Shown: piece by piece, positions 23,790 to 36,062 of the stretch | Numbering within the stretch: position 1 is the stretch's first letter | Layout of the letters: each line of letters opens with the position of its first letter | Origin: Methylotenera oryzisoli | Lineage (GTDB): Bacteria > Pseudomonadota > Gammaproteobacteria > Burkholderiales > Methylophilaceae | Reading direction: 5' to 3' | Length of the DNA stretch: 64,000 nt | Assembly: GCF_004661485.1 (NCBI RefSeq) | Contig: NZ_PQVH01000008.1 | Span: forward strand, 186,001 to 250,000 | The notes under the pieces: generated by a model | Seen by the model: only the letters and a program-made list of their open reading frames with translations | What the model was told of the DNA's origin: nothing | Databases searched by the model: none | Program-made: the position numbers and the translations under genes

Positions 23790-26180
23790 CTAGTTGATGG
23801 AGTTAGGAGATAGAGTCGAATAAATTAAAGGGACCTGAGTCCATTGCTGATACCAAGCCTCAAAATCACATGCCGGAATTGGCTTGGTCATATAATAGCC
23901 CTGACCATAGTCACAGCCCATCTCTTGTAGTGATTTCCAGACTTCAATATTTTCTACACCTTCAGCGACTACATGCAAGCCCATGTTATGTGCTAGCTCA
24001 ATCGTTGAATTCACTATAATTCGATCATTCTGATTTTGTTCAACATGCATAACAAATGACTTATCAATTTTAAGTTCACTAACAGGTAGCTCTTTTAAAT
24101 ACGACAACGATGAGTAGCCTGTACCAAAATCATCAATCGCTAGCTTAATGCCCATTTGAGATAGTTGCAGCAATGTCTGCTTTGCACGGTGCGGATCATC
24201 CATGATGCTGCTCTCTGTCACTTCTAATGAAATGAGGGATGTGTTTGAGCCTGTAGATTTTAGTATTTCGGCCACTTTGTTCGGAAAATCAGAATCAATT
24301 AAATCTCTTGCAGAAATATTCACTGCGATTGGGATAGACATCCCCTTCTCCAGCCATGATGCGCTCAATTTAGAAGCTTCTGCTATCATCCAAAGCGTAA
24401 TATCTCTGATTAAACCGGTTTGCTCTGCAAATGGAATGAATTGATCAGGGAAAATCATTCCTCTAGTTGGATGCCTCCATCTAATTAACGCCTCAACCGA
24501 TGTCACCACCCTGCTTTTTAGATCAACTTTAGGTTGAACAAAGATAGACAACTCATTGTTATGTATTGATTTTTTAAGCTCTGAAACCAAAGTAAGATTC
24601 ACATTACTTCCAACATCAAAGCTTGGTTGAAATACCACGGGCCCAGATTTCTGGGCTTTTGAAACCTGCATGGCCACCTCAGCAAAACTCAACAACTGTT
24701 CTATTTGATTGCTATGCACTGGGTAACTTGCGATACCAATGCCAGCAGTAATATCAACAAAGTTATCATCTAACTCAATAGGCTTCTCAAAAGCCTGCAA
24801 AAGCTTTTGTGCAATATTTACTGCAATATTGGCATCAGTCGCGGGCAATAGAACGGCAAATTCATCACCGGAGACTCTTGCCACGAGATCATTATCTTTA
24901 CGAAACACCTGTGAAATACGAATAGATACCGCGTGTAATAACTGATTACCAAAGTCATGTCCGAGTACGTTATTAATTTGTTTGAATCGATCTAGATTCA
25001 TGACCAAAATAGAAAGTGGCTCATGGCTGACATCTGACTTATTAATAGCATTACTTAGCTCTTTCATAAACGATGCTCGGTTAGGTAAGCCCGTCATCTC
25101 ATCCCAGTAAGCTAATTTGGTGATACTTTTTTCTCTGTCTGCAATCGCGGTACGCATGCTGCTGAAAGCACTGCTTAACTTACCTAACTCATCTTTTCTG
25201 GAAGTATCAACATTGAAGGTGTAATCCCCCTCCTCTAGCTTTCTGGCAGTATTAGCCAACTCGACAATTGGCTGCGCCACAATACGCGAAACATACAAAA
25301 TACTCACGATAAAAATGAGCATGCCAACAATACTTAAAATAAGAAAATTAAGTAACAACACCTGAAAAGGCGCTGTCGCTTCATCAATAGAACGTTGTAA
25401 AACCACATAGAGTGATTCATTAATATTTTTAAAAATAGATACATATCTGGTACCAAAGGCGACATCTCCGATGGTGAGCTCTAAATTAGAGGATGTATTG
25501 AAAGCGTGCTGGTCTGTTGTATATTTCACAATCTGCTCAGTAGCACTTACGCTCATAGTACTGGCTGTGGAGTGCCAAGGGCTTTTTCCTGCCTGACTAA
25601 TAAAAGTGACTTCTAGGTTGCTAAGTTTATGCAGGGTATTTGCCAGGCTGTTATTGATTTTGAATCCCATGACTACCCAACCGATTGTAAGCGGGGCTTT
25701 AACTGGCACTGCAACCAGTTGATATGGCTGGTTTTTAAAAATCGTGAAGTTGTTTTTCTGCGCGTCACTTTTTGCCGTGTAAATAACCTCTGATATTTTT
25801 TCGCTCACTTCACTTTCTGAAAGATTTTCTGAAATCACCAAACTATTTTGATTAGGAGAGTAAAAGATTGCGATATCTGCATTAATTCTTGATTGGTGGT
25901 TAATCAGTGCGGAAAGGATAGTTTCGTGATCATTACTTGCAATTGCAGCTTTAAAACCAAAGTCGGCCGCTAATATTCGAGCACCAACACTTAAACTCTC
26001 GCCATTGTTTTGTAGTAGGTTTAAAAATACGCGCTCACCTACTTCCAACTGTTGGTTTACTGAGCGTCGTGCGTTTTTATCAATACTTAGTTTAATAGCG
26101 ATAGAGCTCAAAACCTGAATCACCAAGATTAGCGATAAAAATATAACGGAGATTCGACTTTTTAAACTTTTAAATTGCAT
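23790..26180 (-). CDS. Membrane sensor GGDEF-EAL protein, probable c-di-GMP phosphodiesterase
   Basis: A 796-residue protein with two membrane helices (about 11-30 and 276-298) flanking a periplasmic double-CACHE-like sensor. A HAMP linker (about 298-350), GGDEF domain and EAL domain follow. The GGDEF signature is SGDEF (437-441), a variant, so cyclase activity may be lost. The EAL motif is at 563-565, and DDFGTGYSS (683-691) is intact, so hydrolysis of c-di-GMP is likely. It is the last gene of a minus-strand group with a cupredoxin-like protein and a globin, which may supply a copper- or gas-linked input. Confidence 0.9.
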   Translation of the reverse strand: MQFKSLKSRISVIFLSLILVIQVLSSIAIKLSIDKNARRSVNQQLEVGERVFLNLLQNNGESLSVGARILAADFGFKAAIASNDHETILSALINHQSRINADIAIFYSPNQNSLVISENLSESEVSEKISEVIYTAKSDAQKNNFTIFKNQPYQLVAVPVKAPLTIGWVVMGFKINNSLANTLHKLSNLEVTFISQAGKSPWHSTASTMSVSATEQIVKYTTDQHAFNTSSNLELTIGDVAFGTRYVSIFKNINESLYVVLQRSIDEATAPFQVLLLNFLILSIVGMLIFIVSILYVSRIVAQPIVELANTARKLEEGDYTFNVDTSRKDELGKLSSAFSSMRTAIADREKSITKLAYWDEMTGLPNRASFMKELSNAINKSDVSHEPLSILVMNLDRFKQINNVLGHDFGNQLLHAVSIRISQVFRKDNDLVARVSGDEFAVLLPATDANIAVNIAQKLLQAFEKPIELDDNFVDITAGIGIASYPVHSNQIEQLLSFAEVAMQVSKAQKSGPVVFQPSFDVGSNVNLTLVSELKKSIHNNELSIFVQPKVDLKSRVVTSVEALIRWRHPTRGMIFPDQFIPFAEQTGLIRDITLWMIAEASKLSASWLEKGMSIPIAVNISARDLIDSDFPNKVAEILKSTGSNTSLISLEVTESSIMDDPHRAKQTLLQLSQMGIKLAIDDFGTGYSSLSYLKELPVSELKIDKSFVMHVEQNQNDRIIVNSTIELAHNMGLHVVAEGVENIEVWKSLQEMGCDYGQGYYMTKPIPACDFEAWYQQWTQVPLIYSTLSPNSIN

Positions 26181-26203
26181 GTTTTAGTTGCGAGCATAAT
26201 GAA

Positions 26204-26794
26204 TTAGTTGTGGGTTTCAAGCTTTAATGAAAGCGTTTCGTTGTTTTTGATGGAGACTTTCTGCTCAGTAATAAAGTTCTCTTTCACAGTAGCGTAGTAC
26301 CACGCTTTAAGCGTATGTTGGCCACTAGGTAAGTCAGTCAGTTTCACGATGCCGTTCACATCGCTTTTACCAAAATATGGCGTGTCTACAATGTGTATAT
26401 AGGCCAGCATGTTGTCATGAATATTACATCCGAGTATGACCGTACCTGGCTTATCAAAAATAACAGGCTTTGCCGGCACACCTGAGTAAAGTTTCAATTC
26501 AAAAACTTTAGCAGGTGAAAACGAGTAAACATGGTGCCTCACAGAATCTTTATTAGGAAAGTTTACGCTAGTACCAACTTGCACCACACTGACAAATGGC
26601 CAGAACTGCTTATTCTTTTGATCAATATTTGCTTCAACCAACGGATTGCGGCTTGGCTTGGTATCAGTCTCTAAATAAACAACAGCGTTACTCAGCGGAT
26701 TACCTGCTTGGTCATTCACTTGAACCGTAAGCTCTGCAGCGTGTAGTTGAAATGATGTTGCAAGTAGAAATAAGCTTAAGGCAGCATGCTTCAT
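26204..26794 (-). CDS. Cupredoxin-like periplasmic protein (annotated elsewhere as methylamine utilization protein)
   Basis: A 196-residue exported protein with a signal peptide (about 1-19, ending LHAA) and a plastocyanin-like fold. The candidate type 1 copper ligands are a histidine in VRHHVYSF and the Cys-His-Met set in GCNIHDNMLAYIH. A second, beta-sandwich carboxypeptidase-regulatory-like segment (SDVNGIVKLTDLPSGQHTL) follows. Proteins of this type are often named methylamine utilization protein without proof. It lies between the globin and GGDEF-EAL genes. A periplasmic electron carrier or copper sensor is inferred. Confidence 0.8.
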   Translation of the reverse strand: MKHAALSLFLLATSFQLHAAELTVQVNDQAGNPLSNAVVYLETDTKPSRNPLVEANIDQKNKQFWPFVSVVQVGTSVNFPNKDSVRHHVYSFSPAKVFELKLYSGVPAKPVIFDKPGTVILGCNIHDNMLAYIHIVDTPYFGKSDVNGIVKLTDLPSGQHTLKAWYYATVKENFITEQKVSIKNNETLSLKLETHN

Positions 26795-26819
26795 AAATTG
26801 GCTTTGTAAGAATTAATCA

Positions 26820-27284
26820 TTAATCGGTAACAATATCACGCTTCATTGGAGCCAGGATTTTTAATAGCTCATTTTTTTCCTTAGTGCCTACATGCTTATC
26901 GAGGGCCGTTCTGAATGTTTCTACAAACAACTCAAACTCTGCACTCGTCACTTTAAGATCACGATGAGAGTTTTTCATGGTCTCACCTTCATAGACGCAA
27001 CTCCCACCGGTTAGCACGCATAACTGATCAACAACACTTTGCTTTAAAGTACTTAACTTGACACCATCGAACGAACGCTTAATTTTAGGATCAGACGCAG
27101 ATATGTCGATTGTTTCAGACACAACAAGCGTTAACACTGGCAGGCCACCGATACGCTCAAATAGGCTTGGATGCTCAGACTGATGACTCGAAGATTGCAC
27201 TTGTGCACAAGATGAAAGCAGTAGCATTAAAATCATTAAGAAATTATTACGCATCAATTTTAAGTCTCGTTTTTTATATATCAT
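26820..27284 (-). CDS. Group 1 truncated haemoglobin with lipoprotein signal
   Basis: A 154-residue protein. A hydrophobic leader ends in LLLSSC, a lipobox, so the mature protein is probably a lipoprotein. The rest is a group 1 truncated globin (LFERIGGLPVLTLVV at helix A-B and NSHRDLKVTSAEFELFV containing the proximal histidine). Truncated globins bind O2 or NO. An exported, membrane-tethered form is unusual. ATG 27284 gives a longer basic n-region; ATG 27254 is a valid alternative. It is divergent from the DUF3034 gene by 80 bp. Confidence 0.82.
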   Translation of the reverse strand: MIYKKRDLKLMRNNFLMILMLLLSSCAQVQSSSHQSEHPSLFERIGGLPVLTLVVSETIDISASDPKIKRSFDGVKLSTLKQSVVDQLCVLTGGSCVYEGETMKNSHRDLKVTSAEFELFVETFRTALDKHVGTKEKNELLKILAPMKRDIVTD

Positions 27285-27364
27285 TACTTTAATATAACCA
27301 CAGTGATTAATCTATGTAATTACCTTGTTTAGTATTTTTCAAAATAACGCCAAGAAAGGCAAAT

Positions 27365-28255
27365 GTGTCGTTAACACGCAATCTAAAAAAACAAATTTTC
27401 ACATGGTCGTTGAATATTTTTGCAATCGCTCTACTGGGCCATGCCAATAGCTTATTGGCGGGGGATCGGCTATTAGCAACCGGCGGTGTAATGCAAATAG
27501 AGGGCGCTGGTGGCGGTGGATTAACTCCTTGGGCTTTAATCTCAGGCTACGGCACCGACAAACAAATCGGTAGCTCCGCTTTTTATACCGAAGCAAAAAC
27601 TAATGGTGACTTTGAAATAAGCTCAGGCGGTGTGAGTGTAGGTTTATATAATCGCCTAGAAATTTCATTAAGCCAGCAGAAACTAGGGTTAAGCGACACG
27701 GTGCCGGGTGAAAGTATTCGCATGGATACCTTGGGCGTGAAATTACGCTTGTTTGGCGATGCAATCTATGACCAAGATACATGGTTACCGCAAGTGGCAA
27801 TTGGTGCTCAAATCAAACACAATGAAGACTTTGATAACGTACCTAAAGCCCTAGGTGCCAAACATCAAACTGGGGTAGATCTATACATGGCCGCCACCAA
27901 GTTATATTTAGGTGCAGTACTGGGTAGAAATCTACTACTAAACGGCACACTCCAGGCAACAAAAGCCAATCAGTTCGGTTTTTTAGGTTTTGGTGGGGAT
28001 CATCGCGACCACTATCAAATACAACCAGCAGCATCAGTTGCTGTGATGCTCACAGATCAATTGCTGCTGGGTACTGAGTATCGTTATAAACCAGACAATT
28101 TAAGTGTATTTAAAGAGCAAAATGCACATGATGTATTTTTAGCTTGGTTTCCAGTTAAAAACATATCACTGACTGCTGCCTACTTAGATTTGGGCAACAT
28201 TGCAAATAAAGCCAATCAATCCGGTTGGTATTTGTCTGGGCAAATCTCTTATTAA
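27365..28255 (+). CDS. DUF3034 family outer-membrane-like protein
   Basis: A 296-residue protein with a signal peptide (about 1-32) and a beta-rich sequence with alternating hydrophobic strands ending in the aromatic QISY, as in outer membrane beta barrels. The GGVMQIEGAGGGGLTPWALISGYG start fits the DUF3034 family, whose role is unknown. The start is GTG at 27365, supported by AGAAAGG 6 bp upstream; the nearby ATG is out of frame. It lies divergent to the globin/cupredoxin/GGDEF-EAL group and probably belongs to the same system. Confidence 0.8.
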   Translation: MSLTRNLKKQIFTWSLNIFAIALLGHANSLLAGDRLLATGGVMQIEGAGGGGLTPWALISGYGTDKQIGSSAFYTEAKTNGDFEISSGGVSVGLYNRLEISLSQQKLGLSDTVPGESIRMDTLGVKLRLFGDAIYDQDTWLPQVAIGAQIKHNEDFDNVPKALGAKHQTGVDLYMAATKLYLGAVLGRNLLLNGTLQATKANQFGFLGFGGDHRDHYQIQPAASVAVMLTDQLLLGTEYRYKPDNLSVFKEQNAHDVFLAWFPVKNISLTAAYLDLGNIANKANQSGWYLSGQISY

Positions 28256-28302
28256 ACAGGATTGATGGCTCGTATTGCGCCAGCTACGTTCCCAGCCTAG
28301 AG

Positions 28303-28827
28303 CTATCGACTCAGCCATCTCTGTTTAATTAAATAATCTAAACTTAACTTGCCTGCGCCGCCAAACAACAAGGGTGAGAACATCACCACATAAATCAACG
28401 GTAATTTATAGTTACCAAAACCATCACCGGCTTCATCGACAATACGGTAGCCTGTCCACAAGTCATTTAAACTCATCCATTGAGCCGGCCAGTGCACAGT
28501 AGCAATCGCGACAATGGTAAGAATAATGAGTGAAACTGAAAAAAATCTTGTCGCAATGCCCAGCAACAGTGCTATCGCGCCTAATATTTCAAAATAGGTT
28601 GCTATCTGCCAGTTAACTTCTGGTGCTATCAAGCTAAATGGAAACGGAAAAGTAACGTCAACAAACCAATTGGTGCCATGGAGTTTTTCAAGCCCAGCCT
28701 CACCAAACTCATAGGCGAGAATTAGGCGTAAAAATAAGGATGGGACACTCTCAGAAAGCTGATTTAAGTAGCCAATAGTGCTTTCATACAGCCTGTAGCC
28801 ACAGTTGATAAGGTTGGTTTTATACAT
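28303..28827 (-). CDS. DoxX family membrane protein
   Basis: A 174-residue protein with four membrane segments and the DoxX-type layout (RLILAYEFGEAGLEKLHG near the start, FEILGAIALLLGIATR in helix 2, YVVMFSPLLFGGAGKLSLD at the end). DoxX proteins accompany redox enzymes and are poorly understood. GAGGAC precedes the ATG. It sits 69 bp downstream of msrQ and may be part of that transcript. Confidence 0.88.
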   Translation of the reverse strand: MYKTNLINCGYRLYESTIGYLNQLSESVPSLFLRLILAYEFGEAGLEKLHGTNWFVDVTFPFPFSLIAPEVNWQIATYFEILGAIALLLGIATRFFSVSLIILTIVAIATVHWPAQWMSLNDLWTGYRIVDEAGDGFGNYKLPLIYVVMFSPLLFGGAGKLSLDYLIKQRWLSR

Positions 28828-28896
28828 CGGGTTCGTCCTCTAAGTTATTGGTATAACTTAGTCGATACAAACTGTAAAAACTTACAGTGATGTTTT

Positions 28897-29562
28897 TTAA
28901 ATTACAGCAGAAAGCTTCACTTTCCGCGCCCTATCTACTTTTAATTTCATCTGACGTAATTTGTAATACAAACGCACGCCTAGCAGAAGCGCTAGTACAA
29001 CCGCATAAAACAATGGCTCGCGAATATCTTTTTTAACCAACCACCAAAAATGCACTACGCCTAGCGTAGCAATTAAATAAACACTCAGATGCAGTTGTTT
29101 CCAGTGTTGCCGTAGCACCTGCATCATGTATTGATTAGAGGTAACCGCCAAAGGCACAGTCAGCAGATATGCAGCCGCCCCGACTAACACATAAGGATGC
29201 TTGATGATATCTTTGATGATATCCGCCCAATCAAACCCATAATCTAGCCATAGATAAGTAGTGATATGCAGGCTGGCATAAAAGAACATCATCAATCCAA
29301 ACATACGCCTAAACTGCAATTGCCAAGTCACACCCCACAATAAGCGAACTGGAGTAAGGCTAAGTGTGGCTAATAAAATCAATAACGCCCAGAACCCAGT
29401 TGACCTTTCTACAAACTCAACGGGATTGGCGCCCAAACCATCATAAACACCCAGCCAAACTAAGCGTGTAAACGGTACTAAGCAAAGTAAGAATAGCGTG
29501 GACTTAATCCAGCTAATTTGCCTTCTGCTCGGTGTGTGTTGAAAAAATTGTTTAATGGCCAT
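28897..29562 (-). CDS. msrQ: MsrQ, haem-binding membrane subunit of periplasmic methionine sulfoxide reductase
   Basis: A 221-residue membrane protein with about six helices of the YedZ/MsrQ family. Histidines in SLHITTYLWLDYGFDW and WKQLHLSVYL serve as b-haem ligands. It passes electrons from the quinone pool to MsrP. It starts 15 bp after msrP in the usual msrP-msrQ order. Confidence 0.93.
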   Translation of the reverse strand: MAIKQFFQHTPSRRQISWIKSTLFLLCLVPFTRLVWLGVYDGLGANPVEFVERSTGFWALLILLATLSLTPVRLLWGVTWQLQFRRMFGLMMFFYASLHITTYLWLDYGFDWADIIKDIIKHPYVLVGAAAYLLTVPLAVTSNQYMMQVLRQHWKQLHLSVYLIATLGVVHFWWLVKKDIREPLFYAVVLALLLGVRLYYKLRQMKLKVDRARKVKLSAVI

Positions 29563-29577
29563 GCTATTACCTGTGAC

Positions 29578-30576
29578 TTAAAAGTTTTTACGTAAATCCA
29601 TACCCGCATACATCTGGCCTACTTGTTCGGTGTATCCATTAAACATTTGCGTTTTAATCCGTCCTGCAAATAATCCTGCGCCTATCCTTTTTTCTGAAGA
29701 CTGCGTCCAGCGCGGATGGTCTACCTGAGGATTTACATTTGCATAAAACCCATACTCCCTAGGCCCCGCCTTCATCCAAGTGGTCATCGGCATTTTTTCA
29801 GTAAAACGAATTTTCACAATAGATTTTGCCCCCTTAAAACCATACTTCCAAGGCACTACTAAGCGCATCGGCGCACCGTTTTGATTGGGCAACTTTTCAC
29901 CATATAACCCAACAGCCATCAGCGTGAGTGGGTTCATGGCCTCATCCATCCGCAGTCCCTCCACATAAGGCCAGTCTAATATTGGTAAATTTATCCCTGG
30001 CATTTGTTGTGAGTCAGCAAGTGATATAAATTCAACATATTTAGCATTAGCATTCGGTTCAGCCCATTTAATTAACTGAGCAAGCGGAAAACCAAGCCAA
30101 GGAATCACCATAGACCAGCCCTCAACACAGCGCATACGGTAAATACGCTCTTCTAGCGGAGCTAGCTTTAAAATCTCATCAATACCAATTGTTTTGTTTT
30201 TCTTAACTTCACCTTCAATACTAACAGTCCACGGATAAGGCTTAAATAATTTTGAATGAACAGCCGGTTCGCTTTTACTTGTTCCAAACTCGTAAAAATT
30301 ATTATAGGTGGTGACATCTTCATATGAGGTAAGCTTTTCCTCTTTACCGTAGGCTGTTTTAGTGAAGTTTGGTAGCGCTGTTGCTGATTTGGATTGGTAA
30401 CCGACGGGAGTGGTATGGTGTGTTGAATTTGCTGCCAACAAAAGATTGCTGTGTGCCAGTGCTGAGGTAGCAAGCAAGCCTAAGCCGGCTTGCTTGATAA
30501 AGCGGCGCCTATCTTCAAAAATCTCTTTAGGTGTTATTTCCGAGGAGGAAACATCGGTTTTATGTAGAATAATCAT
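29578..30576 (-). CDS. msrP: MsrP, molybdenum-dependent protein-methionine-sulfoxide reductase
   Basis: A 332-residue protein with a Tat signal (RRRFIKQ at 23-29) and a sulfite-oxidase-like molybdopterin domain. Cys150 in [10 protein letters not shown] is the expected Mo ligand. MsrP repairs oxidised methionines in periplasmic proteins, with MsrQ as electron donor. This protects the envelope against hypochlorous acid and similar oxidants. The start ATG 30576 has no clear Shine-Dalgarno sequence. Confidence 0.94.
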   Translation of the reverse strand: MIILHKTDVSSSEITPKEIFEDRRRFIKQAGLGLLATSALAHSNLLLAANSTHHTTPVGYQSKSATALPNFTKTAYGKEEKLTSYEDVTTYNNFYEFGTSKSEPAVHSKLFKPYPWTVSIEGEVKKNKTIGIDEILKLAPLEERIYRMRCVEGWSMVIPWLGFPLAQLIKWAEPNANAKYVEFISLADSQQMPGINLPILDWPYVEGLRMDEAMNPLTLMAVGLYGEKLPNQNGAPMRLVVPWKYGFKGAKSIVKIRFTEKMPMTTWMKAGPREYGFYANVNPQVDHPRWTQSSEKRIGAGLFAGRIKTQMFNGYTEQVGQMYAGMDLRKNF

Positions 30577-30753
30577 CAGGAGACCCAGTACAAAGTGTAT
30601 GTTATAGAAGCATTAAACCTGCATGAATGATGTGTGAATAGACTGCTTAGCTGTGACCGTCTAATTCATCATGAGTTTAACTAACATACCTTAGTCTGGG
30701 TTGAGGCAATATCCTTACAAAAAATTAGTGGCTAAAAAAATAGCAAAGCCTGA

Positions 30754-31656
30754 CTAAATCAAGCCTTTAGTTTCTTTTTCGATATCATCTGCAAGCGCTT
30801 GATCATGTGCGTTTTTTGCAATTGATTTAGCCTGGTCAATTAACGTTTTTGCAGTTGCGCTATCACCTGTTGCCGCTTTTACTTGTGCCAATATGCAGTA
30901 ACCGTAAGCTTCGTAGTAGGCACCACCCTGGTCTTTCGCAAATTTAATAATTTTATTCAGAGTACGCTCTGCATGATCATAATTTTTTGCGGCAGCATAA
31001 TAACGGCCTAATTCAATGCTTGAATGTGCGTATTGATCCAGCGTACCTGATTTTTCATGTCTCAAAAATGCTTTAATTTGAAACTCCAACGCTGCATCAT
31101 GCTGATTTAGTTTATGGTAAGCCAGCGCGATAGATTCAAAACTTTCACCTCGCTCATTATCGTTTGCTGCCAGCGCACTACCCGCCAAATAAGCGTCTAG
31201 CGACTGCTGGTACTTACCGGCATTTAGATATGCGTTGCCTTCACTTTGATAGGCCGCGCGTTCAAACGCTTTACTTTTAATGCTTTTGGCAAGTTGCAAG
31301 CTTTGCTCATAACTTGCAATTGCTTGTTCATACAAGCCAGCGTCTTTATACGTATGCCCGCTGACCAGTGCAATAATCATTTTATCAAACCCGTCTGTCG
31401 CTTGCTGTTCTGCTAACTTGAATGATTTGAGTGCGTCGTCTAATTTACCCTGTCCACTATAAACGCGACCTTGGCATAGCAACGCATCCTTGTCATTTTT
31501 GTTAGTATCTAGCGCCTTGTTCGCAAAACTTAATGCCGCAGGAAAGTCCATTTGATCATAGGCTTTATTACATGCAGATGCATGATCACTTGCTGCATAA
31601 ATAGTATTAAAAAACAGAGAAGTAGCTATTACAGTTAAAGTTTTATGTAGCTTCAT
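30754..31656 (-). CDS. Exported TPR-repeat protein
   Basis: A 300-residue protein with a signal peptide (about 1-21, ending TIYA) and about seven TPR-like helix pairs, for example KDALLCQGRVYSGQGKLDDA, DAGLYEQAIASYEQSLQLA and LNAGKYQQSLDAYLAGSAL. It probably acts as a periplasmic scaffold. No catalytic domain is visible. It stands 35 bp upstream-to-downstream from cysQ on the same strand, so it may be read through from that operon. Confidence 0.82.
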   Translation of the reverse strand: MKLHKTLTVIATSLFFNTIYAASDHASACNKAYDQMDFPAALSFANKALDTNKNDKDALLCQGRVYSGQGKLDDALKSFKLAEQQATDGFDKMIIALVSGHTYKDAGLYEQAIASYEQSLQLAKSIKSKAFERAAYQSEGNAYLNAGKYQQSLDAYLAGSALAANDNERGESFESIALAYHKLNQHDAALEFQIKAFLRHEKSGTLDQYAHSSIELGRYYAAAKNYDHAERTLNKIIKFAKDQGGAYYEAYGYCILAQVKAATGDSATAKTLIDQAKSIAKNAHDQALADDIEKETKGLI

Positions 31657-31691
31657 TTTTGCTCGATGCTGTTAGATGAAATAAGTAACGA

Positions 31692-34552
<2,861 letters not shown>

Positions 34553-36028
34553 TTATGAGAATAATCTACGCGCACTGTCTGAGCCTGGTACGATGCCTCG
34601 CACTAACATGGTGGCGTAAATCACTTTGAGTTGCTGCCGAATTTTTTCAATCTGCATATCGCCTAATGGTCTATTGTTATCATCTACCAACACCGCATTT
34701 AAGCCGGCTTCCATATTCCGAGCTATTTGAACCATATGATTAAACGCCTCAGTACAATGCATCACATGCGGGATATCTAGCTGAAAAGTGACAGCTTTCA
34801 CTACACTCGTTCTTAACATTTCAGGGTTAAATGGGTAATTGTCTCGATTAAACATCATAAATGAAACGGACGATGGCTTAGCATTGGCTTGAGATGTGTC
34901 ACTTTCATCATAATACTTAAATGTACCATCAGCCTCTAGCACCAAGCCCTGCGCCTCACTGAGGCCTCTTAACTTAGTGCCGGTGAAAGCGCCATGATCG
35001 CCATGTACCAAGTGAAAGCCCATCGTTTTATCCACTTCGATGCAAAAAGCATCTAACGCTGAGGCGGCTAATAATGAGTCACCATTGCTTTGCCATTCAA
35101 CGTGTCCGTCAATATCTAATCCTAAGGTTTCTACCGCCAACTGGAATCGATTTAAGACACTGCGAGTCACTGCACCAGCACGATCAGCGAGCTGTAAACT
35201 GCATGTAATTTTTGTGGTAGTGTCATTAGCAATTTCTGGCTGCACCGCTAGTGCAGTTAACGGTACCCAATCTGTTTCGTGAATTAACGCATGCAGATGA
35301 ATCGGCTTATCGTAATCTTCAAAAAAACCACCAATACTTGCCGTAATATTAACAATACTGGTTTCATTGGCTAGATAGATCACCGCTATTAAGTCCATCT
35401 GTGATTGCAGCATGGCAGGCAAACTGGATTTAGTCACATCATTGACTACAGCTGGCTTAGGGGGTGTTGCTATTGCCAACTTAGCTGTCGCTACAGGCTC
35501 GGCACTCTTATGATTAGCCGCATCATCTGGTAATACGCTGACCGCTGGGGCAGTATTGATTTGATTAAAAGCATCATTGAAAATTGCTTTGATTTCTTCA
35601 TGCTGGGCTGGCTTGATATCTGCACTGCTACTGACCTCCTTAACCACCTCACTCAAGTCTTCATCCGGCGTATGGTGATGCTCATGGCTCTGCCTAGCCA
35701 CTAGTTCTGAATAGGTCTCATCAATATCATCCAAGGCATTCCCATCGTTTTCTGCGCCTGTGTCATTCAGCGCTGCAAACCTGGTGTCATGATCATCATG
35801 GTCAAAGCGCTGTTTCAAACGCTCGGTATCGATAGAGAAATTATCCTCGGCAAACTCATTAACAGTATCTGTACTTACGCCGTCATTTAGCAACGCATCA
35901 TTTTGTAATTGAGAGAAGCTGCTTTCCACTTGCTGGTTGAACTTACGCTCCTGCCACCAGTTAAACAATAGTACGGCAGCAATGATTAAAGCACCAATAA
36001 TGATTAATATGATTTGCAAATCGTTCAT
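34553..36028 (-). CDS. zipA: Cell division protein ZipA
   Basis: A 491-residue protein with one N-terminal transmembrane helix (about 5-24), a long acidic and Pro/Ala-rich linker with a histidine-rich patch (HEHHHTPDEDL), and a C-terminal FtsZ-binding domain (about 355-485). ZipA tethers FtsZ to the membrane at the division site. The linker is long relative to E. coli ZipA (328 residues). It lies between smc and ligA, the typical beta-proteobacterial location. Confidence 0.9.
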   Translation of the reverse strand: MNDLQIILIIIGALIIAAVLLFNWWQERKFNQQVESSFSQLQNDALLNDGVSTDTVNEFAEDNFSIDTERLKQRFDHDDHDTRFAALNDTGAENDGNALDDIDETYSELVARQSHEHHHTPDEDLSEVVKEVSSSADIKPAQHEEIKAIFNDAFNQINTAPAVSVLPDDAANHKSAEPVATAKLAIATPPKPAVVNDVTKSSLPAMLQSQMDLIAVIYLANETSIVNITASIGGFFEDYDKPIHLHALIHETDWVPLTALAVQPEIANDTTTKITCSLQLADRAGAVTRSVLNRFQLAVETLGLDIDGHVEWQSNGDSLLAASALDAFCIEVDKTMGFHLVHGDHGAFTGTKLRGLSEAQGLVLEADGTFKYYDESDTSQANAKPSSVSFMMFNRDNYPFNPEMLRTSVVKAVTFQLDIPHVMHCTEAFNHMVQIARNMEAGLNAVLVDDNNRPLGDMQIEKIRQQLKVIYATMLVRGIVPGSDSARRLFS

Positions 36029-36062
36029 TTACATTAAACTCTCAACTAAATGACAGGCGCCA

